Both the position numbers and the translations under genes were made by a program. Positions 26,043-37,328 of a stretch of 64,000 bases of DNA are shown piece by piece (position 1 is the stretch's first letter; every line of letters starts with the position of its first letter). The stretch is from Halococcus sediminicola (GTDB lineage: Archaea; Halobacteriota; Halobacteria; Halobacteriales; Halococcaceae), in assembly GCF_000755245.1 (NCBI RefSeq), contig NZ_BBMP01000022.1, positions 682,001-746,000 on the forward strand. Reading direction: 5' to 3'. The notes beneath the pieces are model-generated. The model was not told where the DNA came from. It worked only from the letters and a program-made list of their open reading frames with translations, and made no database searches.

Positions 26043-26906
26043 TCACGCTTGTGCACGCACGAGCGCCGCGAGGTCGTCGTAGAAGCCGGGTTCGTACTTC
26101 GTCTCGTCGTCGATGGTCGGGCGGGCGTTGGTCTCCGAGATCACCGCGCGCTCGTCACCGACGAGCAGATCCACGCCGAGCCACGGGATGTCGAGGATCT
26201 CGGCCGTGCGCTCGGCCAACGCCCGAAGCCTCGCCGGAAGGTCCACGCCCGTGGCCTCGGCCCCGCGGTGGACGTTGTGCTTCCATCCGCCCGCGGCGCG
26301 AACGGAGTCGGGCAGTCGGCGTTCGACCGCGCCGACACAGCGGCCGTCGATGCACATCGCGCGGTAGTCGGTCGCCGTAGGGACGAACTCCTGGACGAGA
26401 AACGAGCGGTCGCCGGTCGCCGGGTTCCGATGGATGAGACCTAGATAGTCCGCCACGCCGAGAAAGGAATCGCGGTCGGCGACCTTCACCACGCCCGTGC
26501 CCCGCGTCGTGGAGTTCGGCTTCACCACCACTGGCGGGTCGAACCGGGAGAAAGCGTCAATCAGTTCGGTCTCGTCGACGGGGTTCGACACCAGGACCGT
26601 CTTCGGTACTGGAATCTCAGCACGAGCGAGACGGGCGATGACACCGGCCTTGTTTCGTGAGGTCAAGATTGCGTCACGGTCGTTGATCCACGGCACGTCA
26701 AGCAGTGCGTCGGCGACGCCACCTTCCATAAGGCGTGAGGGATGGACGAAGCCGACGTCGAAGCCCGCCCACTCCTCGCCGGGGTCGGTGAGCGGGACGG
26801 TCCGCTCGTCGGTTTGGACGTGCCGAACGTCGATGTCGCGCTCGGCGAGCGGGCCGCCCATCCGCTCGAAACTCTCCTTTCGGGTGGCGACGGCGAGACT
26901 GAGCAT
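26043..26906 (-). CDS. RimK-like ATP-grasp ligase
   Basis: The 287-residue protein has an N-terminal pre-ATP-grasp domain and the ATP-grasp core: VVVKPNSTTRGTGVVKV (nucleotide-binding Lys and glycine loop), SFLVQEFVPTATDYRAMCID and the metal-binding VISETNARPTIDDETKYEP. RimK-family enzymes join a glutamate or other amino acid to a carboxylate, for example on ribosomal S6, coenzyme F420 or lysine carrier protein. The substrate here is unknown. There is no partner gene beside it; L10e follows upstream on the same strand with a gap of 41 nt. Confidence 0.85.
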   Translation of the reverse strand: MLSLAVATRKESFERMGGPLAERDIDVRHVQTDERTVPLTDPGEEWAGFDVGFVHPSRLMEGGVADALLDVPWINDRDAILTSRNKAGVIARLARAEIPVPKTVLVSNPVDETELIDAFSRFDPPVVVKPNSTTRGTGVVKVADRDSFLGVADYLGLIHRNPATGDRSFLVQEFVPTATDYRAMCIDGRCVGAVERRLPDSVRAAGGWKHNVHRGAEATGVDLPARLRALAERTAEILDIPWLGVDLLVGDERAVISETNARPTIDDETKYEPGFYDDLAALVRAQA

Positions 26907-26947
26907 GAGACGTCGAGAACCGCCGGCGCGAAAAGCCTTCGAGTGTG

Positions 26948-27478
26948 TTATCGGACGAGCAGTTCGTCGCCGCGCTCGACGGTAATATCACAGGGCGAGC
27001 CGATCTTGTTGTACGCACGCCGGAGCGCCTCCTTGGCGACGTCGGCTTGGTCGACGTCACACCAGATGGTGAAGATGCGCTCGCCGGCACCGACGCGGGC
27101 GGCCGTGCCCACGGGTTTGCCGAACGCCTGGCGCATGCCGTCGGAAACGCGGTCCGCGCCCGCGCCGGTCGCCTGTTTGTTTTCTCTGAGGACGTGATGC
27201 GGGAACTTCCGGAGGATCATCTTGTAGTTGCCCTCGCCGAGGCTCTTGAGCAGGTGGCGGTTCGCCGACAGGCGCGAGGATTCGAGCGCGCCGTGGCGGA
27301 TCTGGATCTCCTCCTCGACGGCGAGGCTGATCTGGACGGGGAACTCCTCGGGATCCGCGCGCACGTCGCCCATCTTGTGCTGGGCGATCTTCGAGCCGGG
27401 AATCCCGGTGATGTACTCCTTGCGGGTGTATGCGGGTTTGGATATTTCCCGATACATCGAGGCGGGTTTGTCGGCCAT
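26948..27478 (-). CDS. rpl10e: 50S ribosomal protein L10e (uL16)
   Basis: The 176-residue protein is the archaeal/eukaryotic L10e, counterpart of bacterial L16, a component near the peptidyl-transferase centre that also helps position tRNA. It starts [20 protein letters not shown] and contains [34 protein letters not shown] and [16 protein letters not shown]. In eukaryotes NMD3 binds the subunit at this protein's site, and an NMD3 homologue is encoded at 1474-2568. The start MADKPAS is the standard N-terminus. Confidence 0.97.
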   Translation of the reverse strand: MADKPASMYREISKPAYTRKEYITGIPGSKIAQHKMGDVRADPEEFPVQISLAVEEEIQIRHGALESSRLSANRHLLKSLGEGNYKMILRKFPHHVLRENKQATGAGADRVSDGMRQAFGKPVGTAARVGAGERIFTIWCDVDQADVAKEALRRAYNKIGSPCDITVERGDELLVR

Positions 27479-27584
27479 AGTGGGAGAGACGACGCCGAGG
27501 GCGCGAATAAACCCTTCGAAGCCACCGTGTGCCGTCCACACACGCCCGCGACGGGGCTTTAGGGATGAGAGCCCTCTGTCCTGT

Positions 27585-28592
27585 GTGAACCAACTCGTCG
27601 ACGGCGAGTGGCGGACCGATGCCTACGAAACGACGAACGACGACGGCGAATTCGACAGACAGGAGACCAGTTTCCGGGATTGGGTCGAGGCGGATCCGGA
27701 CGCAAAATTCCCCGCCGAGGCGGGCCGCTACCACCTCTACGTCTCCTATGCCTGTCCGTGGGCCCATCGAACGCTCGTGACGCGCGCGCTGCGCGGTCTC
27801 GACGACGTGATCTCGGTCGACGTCGTCGATCCCTACCGCGACGAGGACGGCTGGCAGTTCACGCCCACGCGCGAGGGCGCGACCGCCGACTCGCAGAACG
27901 GCTTCGACTACCTCCGAGAGACCTACGTCGCGGCCGACCCCGACTTCACGGGTCGCGTGACCGTTCCCGTGCTCTGGGATAAGGAAAAAGAGACCGTCGT
28001 CAACAACGAGTCCGAAGAGATCATGCGGATGCTCGATACGGCCTTCGACGAGTACGCGAACGACGCGACGCTCTACCCCGAGGGCCACCGGGAGAAAATC
28101 GACGAGACCATCGACGCCATCTACGAACCGATCAACAACGGCGTCTATCGCGCTGGTTTCGCGGACACGCAGGACGCCTACGAGGGGGCTGTGGGGGACC
28201 TCTTCGACGCGCTCGACCACTGGGAAGGGGTCCTCGACGACCAGCGCTACCTCTGTGGGGAGGTCCTCACCGAGGCCGACGTCGCCATGTTCACGACGCT
28301 CGTTCGCTTCGACGACGTCTATCATACCCATTTCAAGTGTAACGTCCGAAAGATCGCCGAGTACCCGAATCTCTGGAACTACCTGAAAGAACTCTATCAA
28401 TTGTCCGGCGTGGCCGACACGGTGTGGATGGACCACATCACGGAGCACTACTACGAGACGCACACCGACGTCAACCCGAAAGGCATCGTCGCCGTCGGGC
28501 CGGACCACGACTTCGGTGCCGACCACGACCGCGAGCGGTTGGCCGGCGGGCCGCCCGCGGCACTCCGTCGGTCAGTATCGACCGCCGACTGA
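27585..28592 (+). CDS. Glutathionyl-hydroquinone reductase / GST-omega-like protein
   Basis: The 335-residue protein has the ECM4/YqjG architecture: thioredoxin-like N-terminal domain with catalytic Cys in [11 protein letters not shown] near residue 53, then the GST helical domain ([20 protein letters not shown]) and the ending [12 protein letters not shown]. These enzymes reduce glutathionyl-hydroquinones. Haloarchaea use gamma-glutamylcysteine instead of glutathione, so the natural thiol is probably that one. The GTG start at 27585 is supported by GCTTTAG about 28 bp upstream; no in-frame ATG fits. Confidence 0.9.
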   Translation: MNQLVDGEWRTDAYETTNDDGEFDRQETSFRDWVEADPDAKFPAEAGRYHLYVSYACPWAHRTLVTRALRGLDDVISVDVVDPYRDEDGWQFTPTREGATADSQNGFDYLRETYVAADPDFTGRVTVPVLWDKEKETVVNNESEEIMRMLDTAFDEYANDATLYPEGHREKIDETIDAIYEPINNGVYRAGFADTQDAYEGAVGDLFDALDHWEGVLDDQRYLCGEVLTEADVAMFTTLVRFDDVYHTHFKCNVRKIAEYPNLWNYLKELYQLSGVADTVWMDHITEHYYETHTDVNPKGIVAVGPDHDFGADHDRERLAGGPPAALRRSVSTAD

Positions 28593-28750
28593 GATCCATC
28601 CATCTGGCCGTCGGACCGCACTCTGCCATCACCCGACACCGGATCGAACGTCGAGCCATCCGAGATCGAGCGACGTCGGTGGCCGTCCCGCGGGGTGGTC
28701 TCACGAGGTGCCGAACTGTCGGACCACGGGGACGAGGCCTTGCCGAATGA

Positions 28751-30931
<2,181 letters not shown>

Positions 30932-30958
30932 ACTGAGCGCGACTCCGGGCCGGACTGC

Positions 30959-30966
30959 TTTTTTTT
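30959..30966 (+). terminator. T-run terminator after katG
   Basis: Eight consecutive T residues begin 28 nt after the katG stop, with further T-rich tracts to 30990. Archaeal termination is commonly at such oligo-T tracts. Confidence 0.5.
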
Positions 30967-31027
30967 CGTCTTCTCGACTTTTTCTTTCGAGTCGCTGCGC
31001 TCATCCACGTATCGGTGGTAGAACGAA

Positions 31028-31101
31028 TGCCGCCTCCCGGATTTGAACCGGGGACAGCTCGATCTTCAGTCGAGTGCTCTCCCAGTCTGAGCTAAGGCGG
31101 C
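31028..31101 (-). tRNA. tRNA-Phe (GAA)
   Basis: The 74-nt minus-strand cloverleaf has acceptor arms GCCGCCT/AGGCGGC, D-arm TAGCTCAGACTGGGAGAGC, anticodon stem CTCGA/TCGAG with loop CTGAAGA (anticodon GAA) and T-arm CCGGTTCAAATCCGG. CCA is not encoded. No intron is present. Confidence 0.95.
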
Positions 31102-31149
31102 CCGTCTCGACGGATGCCGACCGAACGAAAAAGGATTTCGAAAGCCCGG

Positions 31150-31269
31150 TCAGTGAACGAAGAGGTCGGCCACGTCGAATTCGGTCCCACACTCGGTGCA
31201 GACGTAGCCGAGTCCGTCCTGGGTCCGCACGTGACCGCCGCATTCGGGACAGTTCGAGCCGGATATCAT
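31150..31269 (-). CDS. 39-residue zinc-ribbon micro-protein
   Basis: The short frame reads MISGSNCPECGGHVRTQDGL then GYVCTECGTEFDVADLFVH. Two CxxC knuckles (C7/C10 and C24/C27 by count) form a classical zinc ribbon like those of transcription factor B or small ribosomal proteins. It lies between tRNA-Phe and the divergent 29-residue membrane peptide. The conserved ribbon and clean frame make it a credible gene. Its partner or nucleic-acid target is unknown. Confidence 0.7.
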   Translation of the reverse strand: MISGSNCPECGGHVRTQDGLGYVCTECGTEFDVADLFVH

Positions 31270-31358
31270 CGTCTTTCGCTTTGCGATGACGGGTCAAACC
31301 CCTTTCGCCGGTCGGACACGCCCCAAACGGGTTTTGCGCTCCAGTCACAACGGAGGCC

Positions 31359-31448
31359 ATGACGACTGGCCAGCTGCTGGCGGCGCTTTTCGGGTTTGCG
31401 GTGCTGGTGTTCACGGCGGGGTTCGTCGTCGTCTTCCTTCTCAGTTGA
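31359..31448 (+). CDS. 29-residue single-helix membrane micro-protein
   Basis: The frame MTTGQLLAALFGFAVLVFTA plus nine residues and TGA is one hydrophobic transmembrane helix. A strong Shine-Dalgarno-like CGGAGG lies four nt upstream of the ATG, which is unusual in this window, where many genes look leaderless. It sits between the zinc-ribbon gene and tRNA-Val. Function is unknown. Confidence 0.5.
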   Translation: MTTGQLLAALFGFAVLVFTAGFVVVFLLS

Positions 31449-31470
31449 CCGACGAAGTCGCAGAATCCAG

Positions 31471-31544
31471 TGGGCTCGGGCGGATTCGAACCACCGACCT
31501 CGGCCTTGTAAAGGCCGCGTCATAACCACCTAGACCACGAGCCC
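31471..31544 (-). tRNA. tRNA-Val (TAC)
   Basis: The 74-nt minus-strand gene has acceptor arms GGGCTCG/CGAGCCC, an anticodon stem CGGCC/GGCCG with loop TTTACAA (anticodon TAC) and T-arm GGTGGTTCGAATCCGCC. CCA is not encoded. Confidence 0.95.
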
Positions 31545-31623
31545 CGTCGGAGGGACCACCGCGTGTCGAATAACCTTTTCTCTCCGACGGAACGTTTAGG
31601 CTCCCGCTCGTCCATGCTCCCCT

Positions 31624-32136
31624 GTGAACCGTGGCCGAGTTCTCAACGTCCTGCTTGCGCTGGCCGTCGTCGCGCTGGTGCTGACGACGGCCGTCGCCAC
31701 CGGCGTCGTGCCGCCGCCAGCGACGCTGTTCGACACCGGCGAGTACGACCGTGCCGAGGTCACGGTCACGAACAACTGCTCACAGGTACTGGGAACGGTT
31801 GAAGTTCGCATCGCCGACAGCCGCCAGCAGAAGGTCGTCGGGCTCTCCGAAACCCCCGCCCTCCAGAACGGCTCCGGAATGCTCTTTCCCTACGACGAAT
31901 CGGGAGAACACACCTACGTGATGCGCGGGATGGACTACCCGCTCGACATCGTGTTCGTCGGTGCCGACGGGCGCATCAACGCCATCGAGAGCGCCCCCAC
32001 ACCCGGCCCGAACGAGGACGGCAACGACATCCGGCGCACGGGGACCGGCAAGTACGTCCTCGAAGTCCCCCGTGGGTGGATGGAGCGCCACGGCATCCAC
32101 GTCGGCCATCGGGTCGCCATCGATCGCTCGGGGTGA
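31624..32136 (+). CDS. DUF192 family exported protein
   Basis: The 170-residue protein has an N-terminal hydrophobic helix (about residues 8-28), acting as signal anchor, then a DUF192 domain: VRIADSRQQKVVGLSETPAL, SGMLFPYDESGEHTYVMRGM and YPLDIVFVGADGRI, ending with VLEVPRGWMERHGIHVGHRV. The family is widespread in archaea and bacteria without firm function. A GTG start at 31624 is used; no in-frame ATG precedes the hydrophobic segment. Confidence 0.85.
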   Translation: MNRGRVLNVLLALAVVALVLTTAVATGVVPPPATLFDTGEYDRAEVTVTNNCSQVLGTVEVRIADSRQQKVVGLSETPALQNGSGMLFPYDESGEHTYVMRGMDYPLDIVFVGADGRINAIESAPTPGPNEDGNDIRRTGTGKYVLEVPRGWMERHGIHVGHRVAIDRSG

Positions 32137-32223
32137 GCGGTCGCGAACGGCCCGATTCGGCCGTATGCGGTACTTTCACATGGTGAGGAAGCCTTTTAGG
32201 TGCGTACCCGTTTTATTCGTTCA

Positions 32224-34143
32224 ATGAGTATTTCTCTTGAAGATGAAGACCCTTTCGAGGATCAACGGGAAGGGACCGACAACGCCATGCGGCGACTGTT
32301 TGCCGAATACGGCCGCGAGAACGCCTTCTCCTTTACCGTCGGCACGCTGACGAGTCTGGTCGCGCGGATGCTCGACTTGCTTCCTCCATTGCTGCTCGGC
32401 ATCGCCATCGACTCCATCTTCCGGAGCGACAGTCCGTTCAATCTCGGACTCGTCCCCGCGGCGTGGATCCCCGAGACGACGATGGGGCAGTTCTGGCTGG
32501 TCATCGGACTTATCTGTGTATCGTTTTTCGGCGGGGCGATCTTCCACTACGGCCGTAACTGGGGCTGGAACGCCTTCTCGCAAAACGTCCAGCACCAGGT
32601 CCGCACCGACACCTACGACAAGATGCAGCGCCTGAACATGGACTTCTTCGCCGACAAGCAAACCGGCGAAATGATGTCGGTGCTCTCGAACGACGTCAAC
32701 AGGCTCGAACAGTTTCTGAACGGCGGGATGAACTCGCTGTTTCGCCTCGGGGCGATGGTCGTCGGCATCGCCACTGTCATGCTGCTCACCAACTGGCAAC
32801 TCGCGCTCATCGCGCTGATTCCCGTTCCTCTCGTCGGGGCCTTCACCTACTGGTTCGTCAAGATCATCCAGCCGAAATACGCCGAGGTGCGCTCGTCGGT
32901 CGGCGAGATGAACTCCCGACTGGAGAACAACCTCGGGGGGATTCAGGTCATCAAATCGACCAACACCGAGGACTACGAATCCGGCCGCGTTGACGACGTC
33001 TCGCAGGCCTACTACGACGCCCAGTGGGGCGCAATCAGAGTCCGTATCAAGTTCTTCCCGACTCTGCAGGTCATCTCGGGCATCGGTTTCGTCGCCACGT
33101 TCCTCGTCGGCGGTCTCTGGGTGCTCAACGGCCCACCCGGTCCGTTCACGAGCAGCCTCTCCGTGGGGCTGTTCACCACGTTCATCCTCTATACACAGCG
33201 ATTCATCTGGCCGATGGCGCAGTTCGGACAGATCATCAACATGTACCAGCGCGCCCGTGCCTCCGCCGAGCGCATCTTCGGGCTGATGGACGAGCCGAGC
33301 CGGCTCGCACAGGACCCCGACGCCGAGGCCCTCTCCGTTTCTGCGGGGCGCGTCGAGTACGACGACGTGAACTTCGGCTACGACGACGAGCACACGGTCA
33401 AGGACGTCTCCTTCGACGTGCCGGGCGGGGAGACGGTCGCGCTCGTCGGTCCCACTGGAGCGGGGAAATCGACAGTATTGAAGCTCCTGCTCCGGATGTA
33501 CGACGTCGACGACGGCGAGATCCGTATCGACGGCCAGGCCATCGGTGACGTGACGCTGTCGAGCCTGCGCCAGTCCATCGGCTACGTGAGTCAGGATTCA
33601 TACCTGTTCTACGGCACCGTCAAGGAGAACATCGCCTACGGCACGTTCGATGCGACCGACGAGGAGATCGTCGAGGCGGCCAAGGCCGCCGAAGCCCACG
33701 AGTTCATTCGAAACCTCCCCGAGGGCTACGACACGATGGCCGGTGAGCGCGGTGTCAAGCTTTCAGGAGGGCAGCGCCAGCGCATCACCATCGCGCGGGC
33801 CATCCTCAAAGACCCCGCGATCCTCGTGCTTGACGAGGCGACTTCCGACGTGGACACCGAGACCGAGATGCTCATCCAGCGTAGCCTCGACCGGCTGACC
33901 GAAGAGCGCACCACCTTCTCCATCGCCCACCGGCTCTCGACGATCAAGGACGCAGACCAGATCGTCGTGCTCGAAGACGGTCGAGTGAAAGAACACGGCA
34001 CCCACGACGAACTGCTCGAACTGGGTGACCTGTACGCGAACCTCTGGGCCGTCCAGGCCGGCGAGATCGACGAACTCCCCGAGGAGTTCATCGAGCGCGC
34101 GACTCAGCGACAGGCCCAGACCGAAGCCGGAACGAGCGACTAG
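32224..34143 (+). CDS. ABC exporter, fused permease and ATPase
   Basis: The 639-residue half-transporter has a six-helix type-1 exporter domain (about residues 50-340) followed by an ATPase: Walker A VGPTGAGKST, Q-loop YVSQDSYLF, signature KLSGGQRQRITIARAIL, Walker B ILVLDEATSDVD and H-loop SIAHRLSTI. Such proteins dimerise to export lipids, drugs or peptides; the substrate is unknown. It is a single gene with TATA-like CTTTTAGG about 28 bp upstream. Its stop overlaps the convergent gene's stop in CTAG at 34140-34143. Confidence 0.92.
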   Translation: MSISLEDEDPFEDQREGTDNAMRRLFAEYGRENAFSFTVGTLTSLVARMLDLLPPLLLGIAIDSIFRSDSPFNLGLVPAAWIPETTMGQFWLVIGLICVSFFGGAIFHYGRNWGWNAFSQNVQHQVRTDTYDKMQRLNMDFFADKQTGEMMSVLSNDVNRLEQFLNGGMNSLFRLGAMVVGIATVMLLTNWQLALIALIPVPLVGAFTYWFVKIIQPKYAEVRSSVGEMNSRLENNLGGIQVIKSTNTEDYESGRVDDVSQAYYDAQWGAIRVRIKFFPTLQVISGIGFVATFLVGGLWVLNGPPGPFTSSLSVGLFTTFILYTQRFIWPMAQFGQIINMYQRARASAERIFGLMDEPSRLAQDPDAEALSVSAGRVEYDDVNFGYDDEHTVKDVSFDVPGGETVALVGPTGAGKSTVLKLLLRMYDVDDGEIRIDGQAIGDVTLSSLRQSIGYVSQDSYLFYGTVKENIAYGTFDATDEEIVEAAKAAEAHEFIRNLPEGYDTMAGERGVKLSGGQRQRITIARAILKDPAILVLDEATSDVDTETEMLIQRSLDRLTEERTTFSIAHRLSTIKDADQIVVLEDGRVKEHGTHDELLELGDLYANLWAVQAGEIDELPEEFIERATQRQAQTEAGTSD

Positions 34144-34460
34144 AGCGACTGTTCGTCGTCGCTGTCGGGTTCGGTCGAGGTCCCCCTATCGGAGTAGCCC
34201 TCGCGGCCGACCGCCTCGTCGCCGACGGTGTTCAAGATCATCGTTTCGAGTTCCTCCGCGTCCTGGTAGGTCTGGCCCTCTTCCTGAAGCGGTGCGAGCA
34301 CCTCTTCGAGCGTCGCGCTACCGTCGGGAAGCCCGAGTTCGGCGTCGCCGTGCTCGGCGACGAGCGTGTCGTGGTCGATGGGGTAGTCGAACGATTCCAT
34401 TCGGTCGCCGAAATCGCCGAACTCGACGCCGTGCTGTCGCGTCTCGTCTCCGTTAGCCAT
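34140..34460 (-). CDS. Small haloarchaeal protein, DUF5789-like
   Basis: The 106-residue very acidic protein (MANGDETRQHGVEFGDFGDR...) contains ESFDYPIDHDTLVAEHGDAE and LEEVLAPLQEEGQTYQDAEE, then VGDEAVGREGYSDRG and a disordered tail. This corresponds to a haloarchaeal family I associate with DUF5789. No catalytic residues are visible. It is divergent from the creatininase-family gene. Confidence 0.68.
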   Translation of the reverse strand: MANGDETRQHGVEFGDFGDRMESFDYPIDHDTLVAEHGDAELGLPDGSATLEEVLAPLQEEGQTYQDAEELETMILNTVGDEAVGREGYSDRGTSTEPDSDDEQSL

Positions 34461-34531
34461 GCGTCAGCCTGCGCGGAGCACGCCCAAATCAGTTGTGCCT
34501 GCTTTAAGCCGCCATCACTCCACATCGGAGT

Positions 34532-35257
34532 ATGCATCTCACCGAGGCGACGTGGACCGACGCCGACGACCTCGATACGGACCTCGCACTCCTTCCCGTG
34601 GGCAGCACCGAACAGCACGGCCCGCACGCCCCGCTCGGCACCGACCACCTCACTGCCGGAGCGGTCGCGGCGAGCGCGGCCGAGGTCCGTGAGGAAAACG
34701 GACGAGAAATCGTGGTTGCGCCCGCAATCCCCGTGGGTATCGCCGAGGAACACCGCGGGTTTTCGGGAACGCTCTGGGTCTCGCCGGATATCTTTCGGGG
34801 GTACGTCCGCGACGTACTCACGAGCCTCGCGTCGCATGGTTGGAACAGGATCGTGCTCGTCAACGGGCATGGGGGTAACGTCGGCGCGCTGCGGGAGGTC
34901 TGTGCGGACGTAACCCGCCACGAGGATGCATACACTGTGCCGTTCACGTGGTTCGACGCCATCGGTGCAACAGGGATGGGCCACGGGGGGCCGGTCGAGA
35001 CCGCCCTCCTCAGGGCCATCGATCCGGACCTTGTCCGTGACGACCGCATCGAGGAAGCCAGAGCGGGCGCGAGCGACGGCTGGGGCGAGTGGGTGTCGGG
35101 GACGAACCTCGCGTTCGACTCGGCGGAGTTCACCGATAGCGGCGCGGTGGGCGACCCGAGCGAGGGCACCGAAGAGCGCGGTGAAGAGTTGCTGGAGCAA
35201 GCGACGGCGGCGCTCGTGACGCTCCTCGACGCCGTCGAAGAGCGCGACCTTTCCTGA
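34532..35257 (+). CDS. Creatininase family amidohydrolase
   Basis: The 241-residue metal-dependent hydrolase has the family metal ligands in LPVGSTEQHGPHAPLGTDH (E27, H29, H32, D38), VLVNGHGGN and GMGHGGPVET. Creatininase-family members include creatinine amidohydrolase, the formamide hydrolase ArfB of archaeal riboflavin and F420 synthesis, and MftE. In haloarchaea an ArfB-like role is plausible but not shown by context. GCTTTAAG about 28 bp upstream supports a leaderless start at 34532. Confidence 0.87.
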   Translation: MHLTEATWTDADDLDTDLALLPVGSTEQHGPHAPLGTDHLTAGAVAASAAEVREENGREIVVAPAIPVGIAEEHRGFSGTLWVSPDIFRGYVRDVLTSLASHGWNRIVLVNGHGGNVGALREVCADVTRHEDAYTVPFTWFDAIGATGMGHGGPVETALLRAIDPDLVRDDRIEEARAGASDGWGEWVSGTNLAFDSAEFTDSGAVGDPSEGTEERGEELLEQATAALVTLLDAVEERDLS

Positions 35258-35270
35258 TTCCGTACACCGA

Positions 35271-35738
35271 CTACTCGGCGGCTTCCTCGCTCCCGTCGGC
35301 CGCATCGGCGCTCGCTCCGGCCTCGTCGTTCTCCTCGCTTTCTCCCGCCGCGTGGAGATCGTCGAGCGCCCCGCGGAGTTCGGGGACCGTGCTCGCAAGC
35401 TCGCTGGCGTGCTCGTGGGCCGCCTCGACGTCGCCCATCACCTCTTCGAGCGCCGCGATGCGTGCGCCGAACTCGTCGTCGTCCGCAAAGACGTCGGCGC
35501 GCTCGCCCATCATGTACGATTTCTTCGCGTCGCGGAGATGGCCGGCCGCGTCGCCGGTGTCGAGCGCCGAGCGCAGCGAATTGAGGACGCCGAGCGTGTT
35601 CTCGGCCTCGACGGTCCAGATGGTTTCGCCGTCGGGCAGCGCCCCTTCGGCCGCATCGAGGTGTTCGTCCACGTCGGCCCGGATGTCGTCTGCGGCCTCG
35701 TCGAAGAGGTCGTCCTCGTCGAACGTCGCTTGGCTCAT
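35271..35738 (-). CDS. Haloarchaeal protein, DUF5790-like
   Basis: The 155-residue acidic, mostly helical protein starts MSQATFDEDDLFDEAADDIR and includes TIWTVEAENTLGVLNSLRSA and LRDAKKSYMMGERADVFADD, followed by a coiled-coil-like helix and an Ala/Glu/Asp tail. It matches a haloarchaeal family I associate with DUF5790. Function is unknown. It lies 13 nt from the convergent creatininase gene. Confidence 0.68.
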   Translation of the reverse strand: MSQATFDEDDLFDEAADDIRADVDEHLDAAEGALPDGETIWTVEAENTLGVLNSLRSALDTGDAAGHLRDAKKSYMMGERADVFADDDEFGARIAALEEVMGDVEAAHEHASELASTVPELRGALDDLHAAGESEENDEAGASADAADGSEEAAE

Positions 35739-35829
35739 GGCTGGTATTGTGCCGCACGGGGTTTAAAAGCGCGCCCGAAAGCGAAAGTGAAAACCGCCGA
35801 AACGGTCGCGCGAGCAGTGAATGGGACCG

Positions 35830-36903
35830 TCAGGCGGCCGGGCGACCGTCCGTCGCGGACGAGTCGTCCCTCGTCTCGCGCACACGACGGCGACGCTCGG
35901 GAACGAGGTCGAGTGATTCGTCGGTGTCGCCGAGGACGAACAGCGCGTAGTAGCGGAAGTACGTCAGGACCGGGACCTGCACGAGCGCGGTGAGAACGAT
36001 CGCCAGAGCGGCGAAGACGAGCGCGCCGACGGCCAACAGCGCGATGGCGACGGGCGAAAGGCTTGCCATCCCGCCGCCGGCGACGACGGTCAGCGCGCCG
36101 AGTGCCCCGAAGGGGATGGCGAGTCCGACGAGCGCGAGCGCCGTGAGGACCCCGACGGCCACACCGACCGCGATGCTGAGAATCAGTTCGAGCACGACGT
36201 ACGCGAGGTACTCCTTCCACTGGCCGCGCAGCGTCGGCCAGAGCCGCCGCCACGCCGACAGCACACCACGGTCCTCGAGGAGCATTATCGGGACGGCGAA
36301 CACCGTCGTGAAGCCGTAGGCGAGCGCGGCCACGAGGGCGACCAGCAGGGCGAACGGAACGAGCAACGCGAGCGCGATGGCCGCGCCGCCGATTCTCGTG
36401 TCCGGACCGACGAAGACGACCGCGACCGCGGCAACCGGGACCGCCACGAGTGCGGCCGTCAGCAGCCAGAGACCGACGCGGAAGCCGAGCAGTCTGAGAC
36501 CCTTCTGCCAGTACCGTCCAAAATGTCGTCTGATGCTGACCGTCTCCTCGCGCAGCGCGGCGACGAGGACGAACTCCATCACCGATCCGATCGCGGCGAA
36601 CGCGAGCGCGAGAACGAGGACGAGCGCCACGAGTCCGAGAACCACCGGCAGGAACTGCCCGATAGCCGCGCCGTCGGCCGGTCCGGTGACGGGACTCGTG
36701 ATTGGCCCGACGTCGGGACCGATAGGCTGGTTCACCGGGGCGTCGAACTCGAACCCGCCCTGAAAGCCCGATCCGAGGCTCGCGCCGCCAACGAAGAAGA
36801 CGACCAGCGCGAGTTTGAGCCATCGACGGAGCGAGAACGGGAAGAGAAACGCCCGCGTCGCCTCGTATGCATCACCGATGTTCTCGACCGCGTAAAGTGA
36901 CAT
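35830..36903 (-). CDS. Haloarchaeal multi-pass membrane protein (DUF7544-like)
   Basis: The 357-residue protein has about six hydrophobic segments separated by short loops, starting with the cytoplasmic MSLYAVENIGDAYEATRAFL and the basic FSLRRWLKLAL, and ending with an Arg/Asp-rich tail. An amphipathic part VLSAWRRLWPTLRGQWKEY between helices is typical of families related to glycerophosphoryl diester phosphodiesterase membrane domains. I cannot assign an activity. The upstream region is AT-rich and shared with the divergent mazG-like gene. Confidence 0.68.
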   Translation of the reverse strand: MSLYAVENIGDAYEATRAFLFPFSLRRWLKLALVVFFVGGASLGSGFQGGFEFDAPVNQPIGPDVGPITSPVTGPADGAAIGQFLPVVLGLVALVLVLALAFAAIGSVMEFVLVAALREETVSIRRHFGRYWQKGLRLLGFRVGLWLLTAALVAVPVAAVAVVFVGPDTRIGGAAIALALLVPFALLVALVAALAYGFTTVFAVPIMLLEDRGVLSAWRRLWPTLRGQWKEYLAYVVLELILSIAVGVAVGVLTALALVGLAIPFGALGALTVVAGGGMASLSPVAIALLAVGALVFAALAIVLTALVQVPVLTYFRYYALFVLGDTDESLDLVPERRRRVRETRDDSSATDGRPAA

Positions 36904-37015
36904 ACTATTAATGGGTATGAAGAGTATATCAGCCTACCGCTGCTACTAACTGATAGCTGATATTTATCGCCTCAGCGAAATCCTCATTTCACGTCGCCAG
37001 GATAAACAAGACGAA

Positions 37016-37321
37016 ATGGAAGAGCAACGAGCAGTCGCGGCGTTCGTTGAAGAGTACGAACTGAACGGCGAGCCGGCGTTTCGAATTCTCGATCTAGCTG
37101 CCGAAGTCGGTGAAATCGCCGCGGATGCTACCGACTCAACCGATTACGGTGCGAAACCGGACGAACTCGACGTCGAAACGGACGAGATCGGCGACGCCCT
37201 GTTTTCGCTGCTCGCGGTTGCCGACGCACTTGATGTCGATGCTGGCGATGCTCTCGACGAAGCGCTCGAAAAATACGAGGCACGAATCACGGAAACGGGA
37301 AGTGCTGGGTCCGGTAGCTAA
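37016..37321 (+). CDS. MazG-like NTP pyrophosphohydrolase
   Basis: The 101-residue all-helical protein has the MazG metal-binding arrangement: RILDLAAEVGEIAAD on one helix and ETDEIGDALFSLLAVADAL on the next, giving Glu-x-x-Glu and Glu-x-x-Asp ligands. Such proteins hydrolyse nucleoside triphosphates to monophosphates for house-cleaning of damaged nucleotides. Its length is that of a single-domain MazG. The 112-base upstream gap is AT-rich, with TATATC and ATATTTATC elements. A 7-nt gap separates it from the convergent mptD gene. Confidence 0.8.
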   Translation: MEEQRAVAAFVEEYELNGEPAFRILDLAAEVGEIAADATDSTDYGAKPDELDVETDEIGDALFSLLAVADALDVDAGDALDEALEKYEARITETGSAGSGS

Positions 37322-37328
37322 CGCACTC

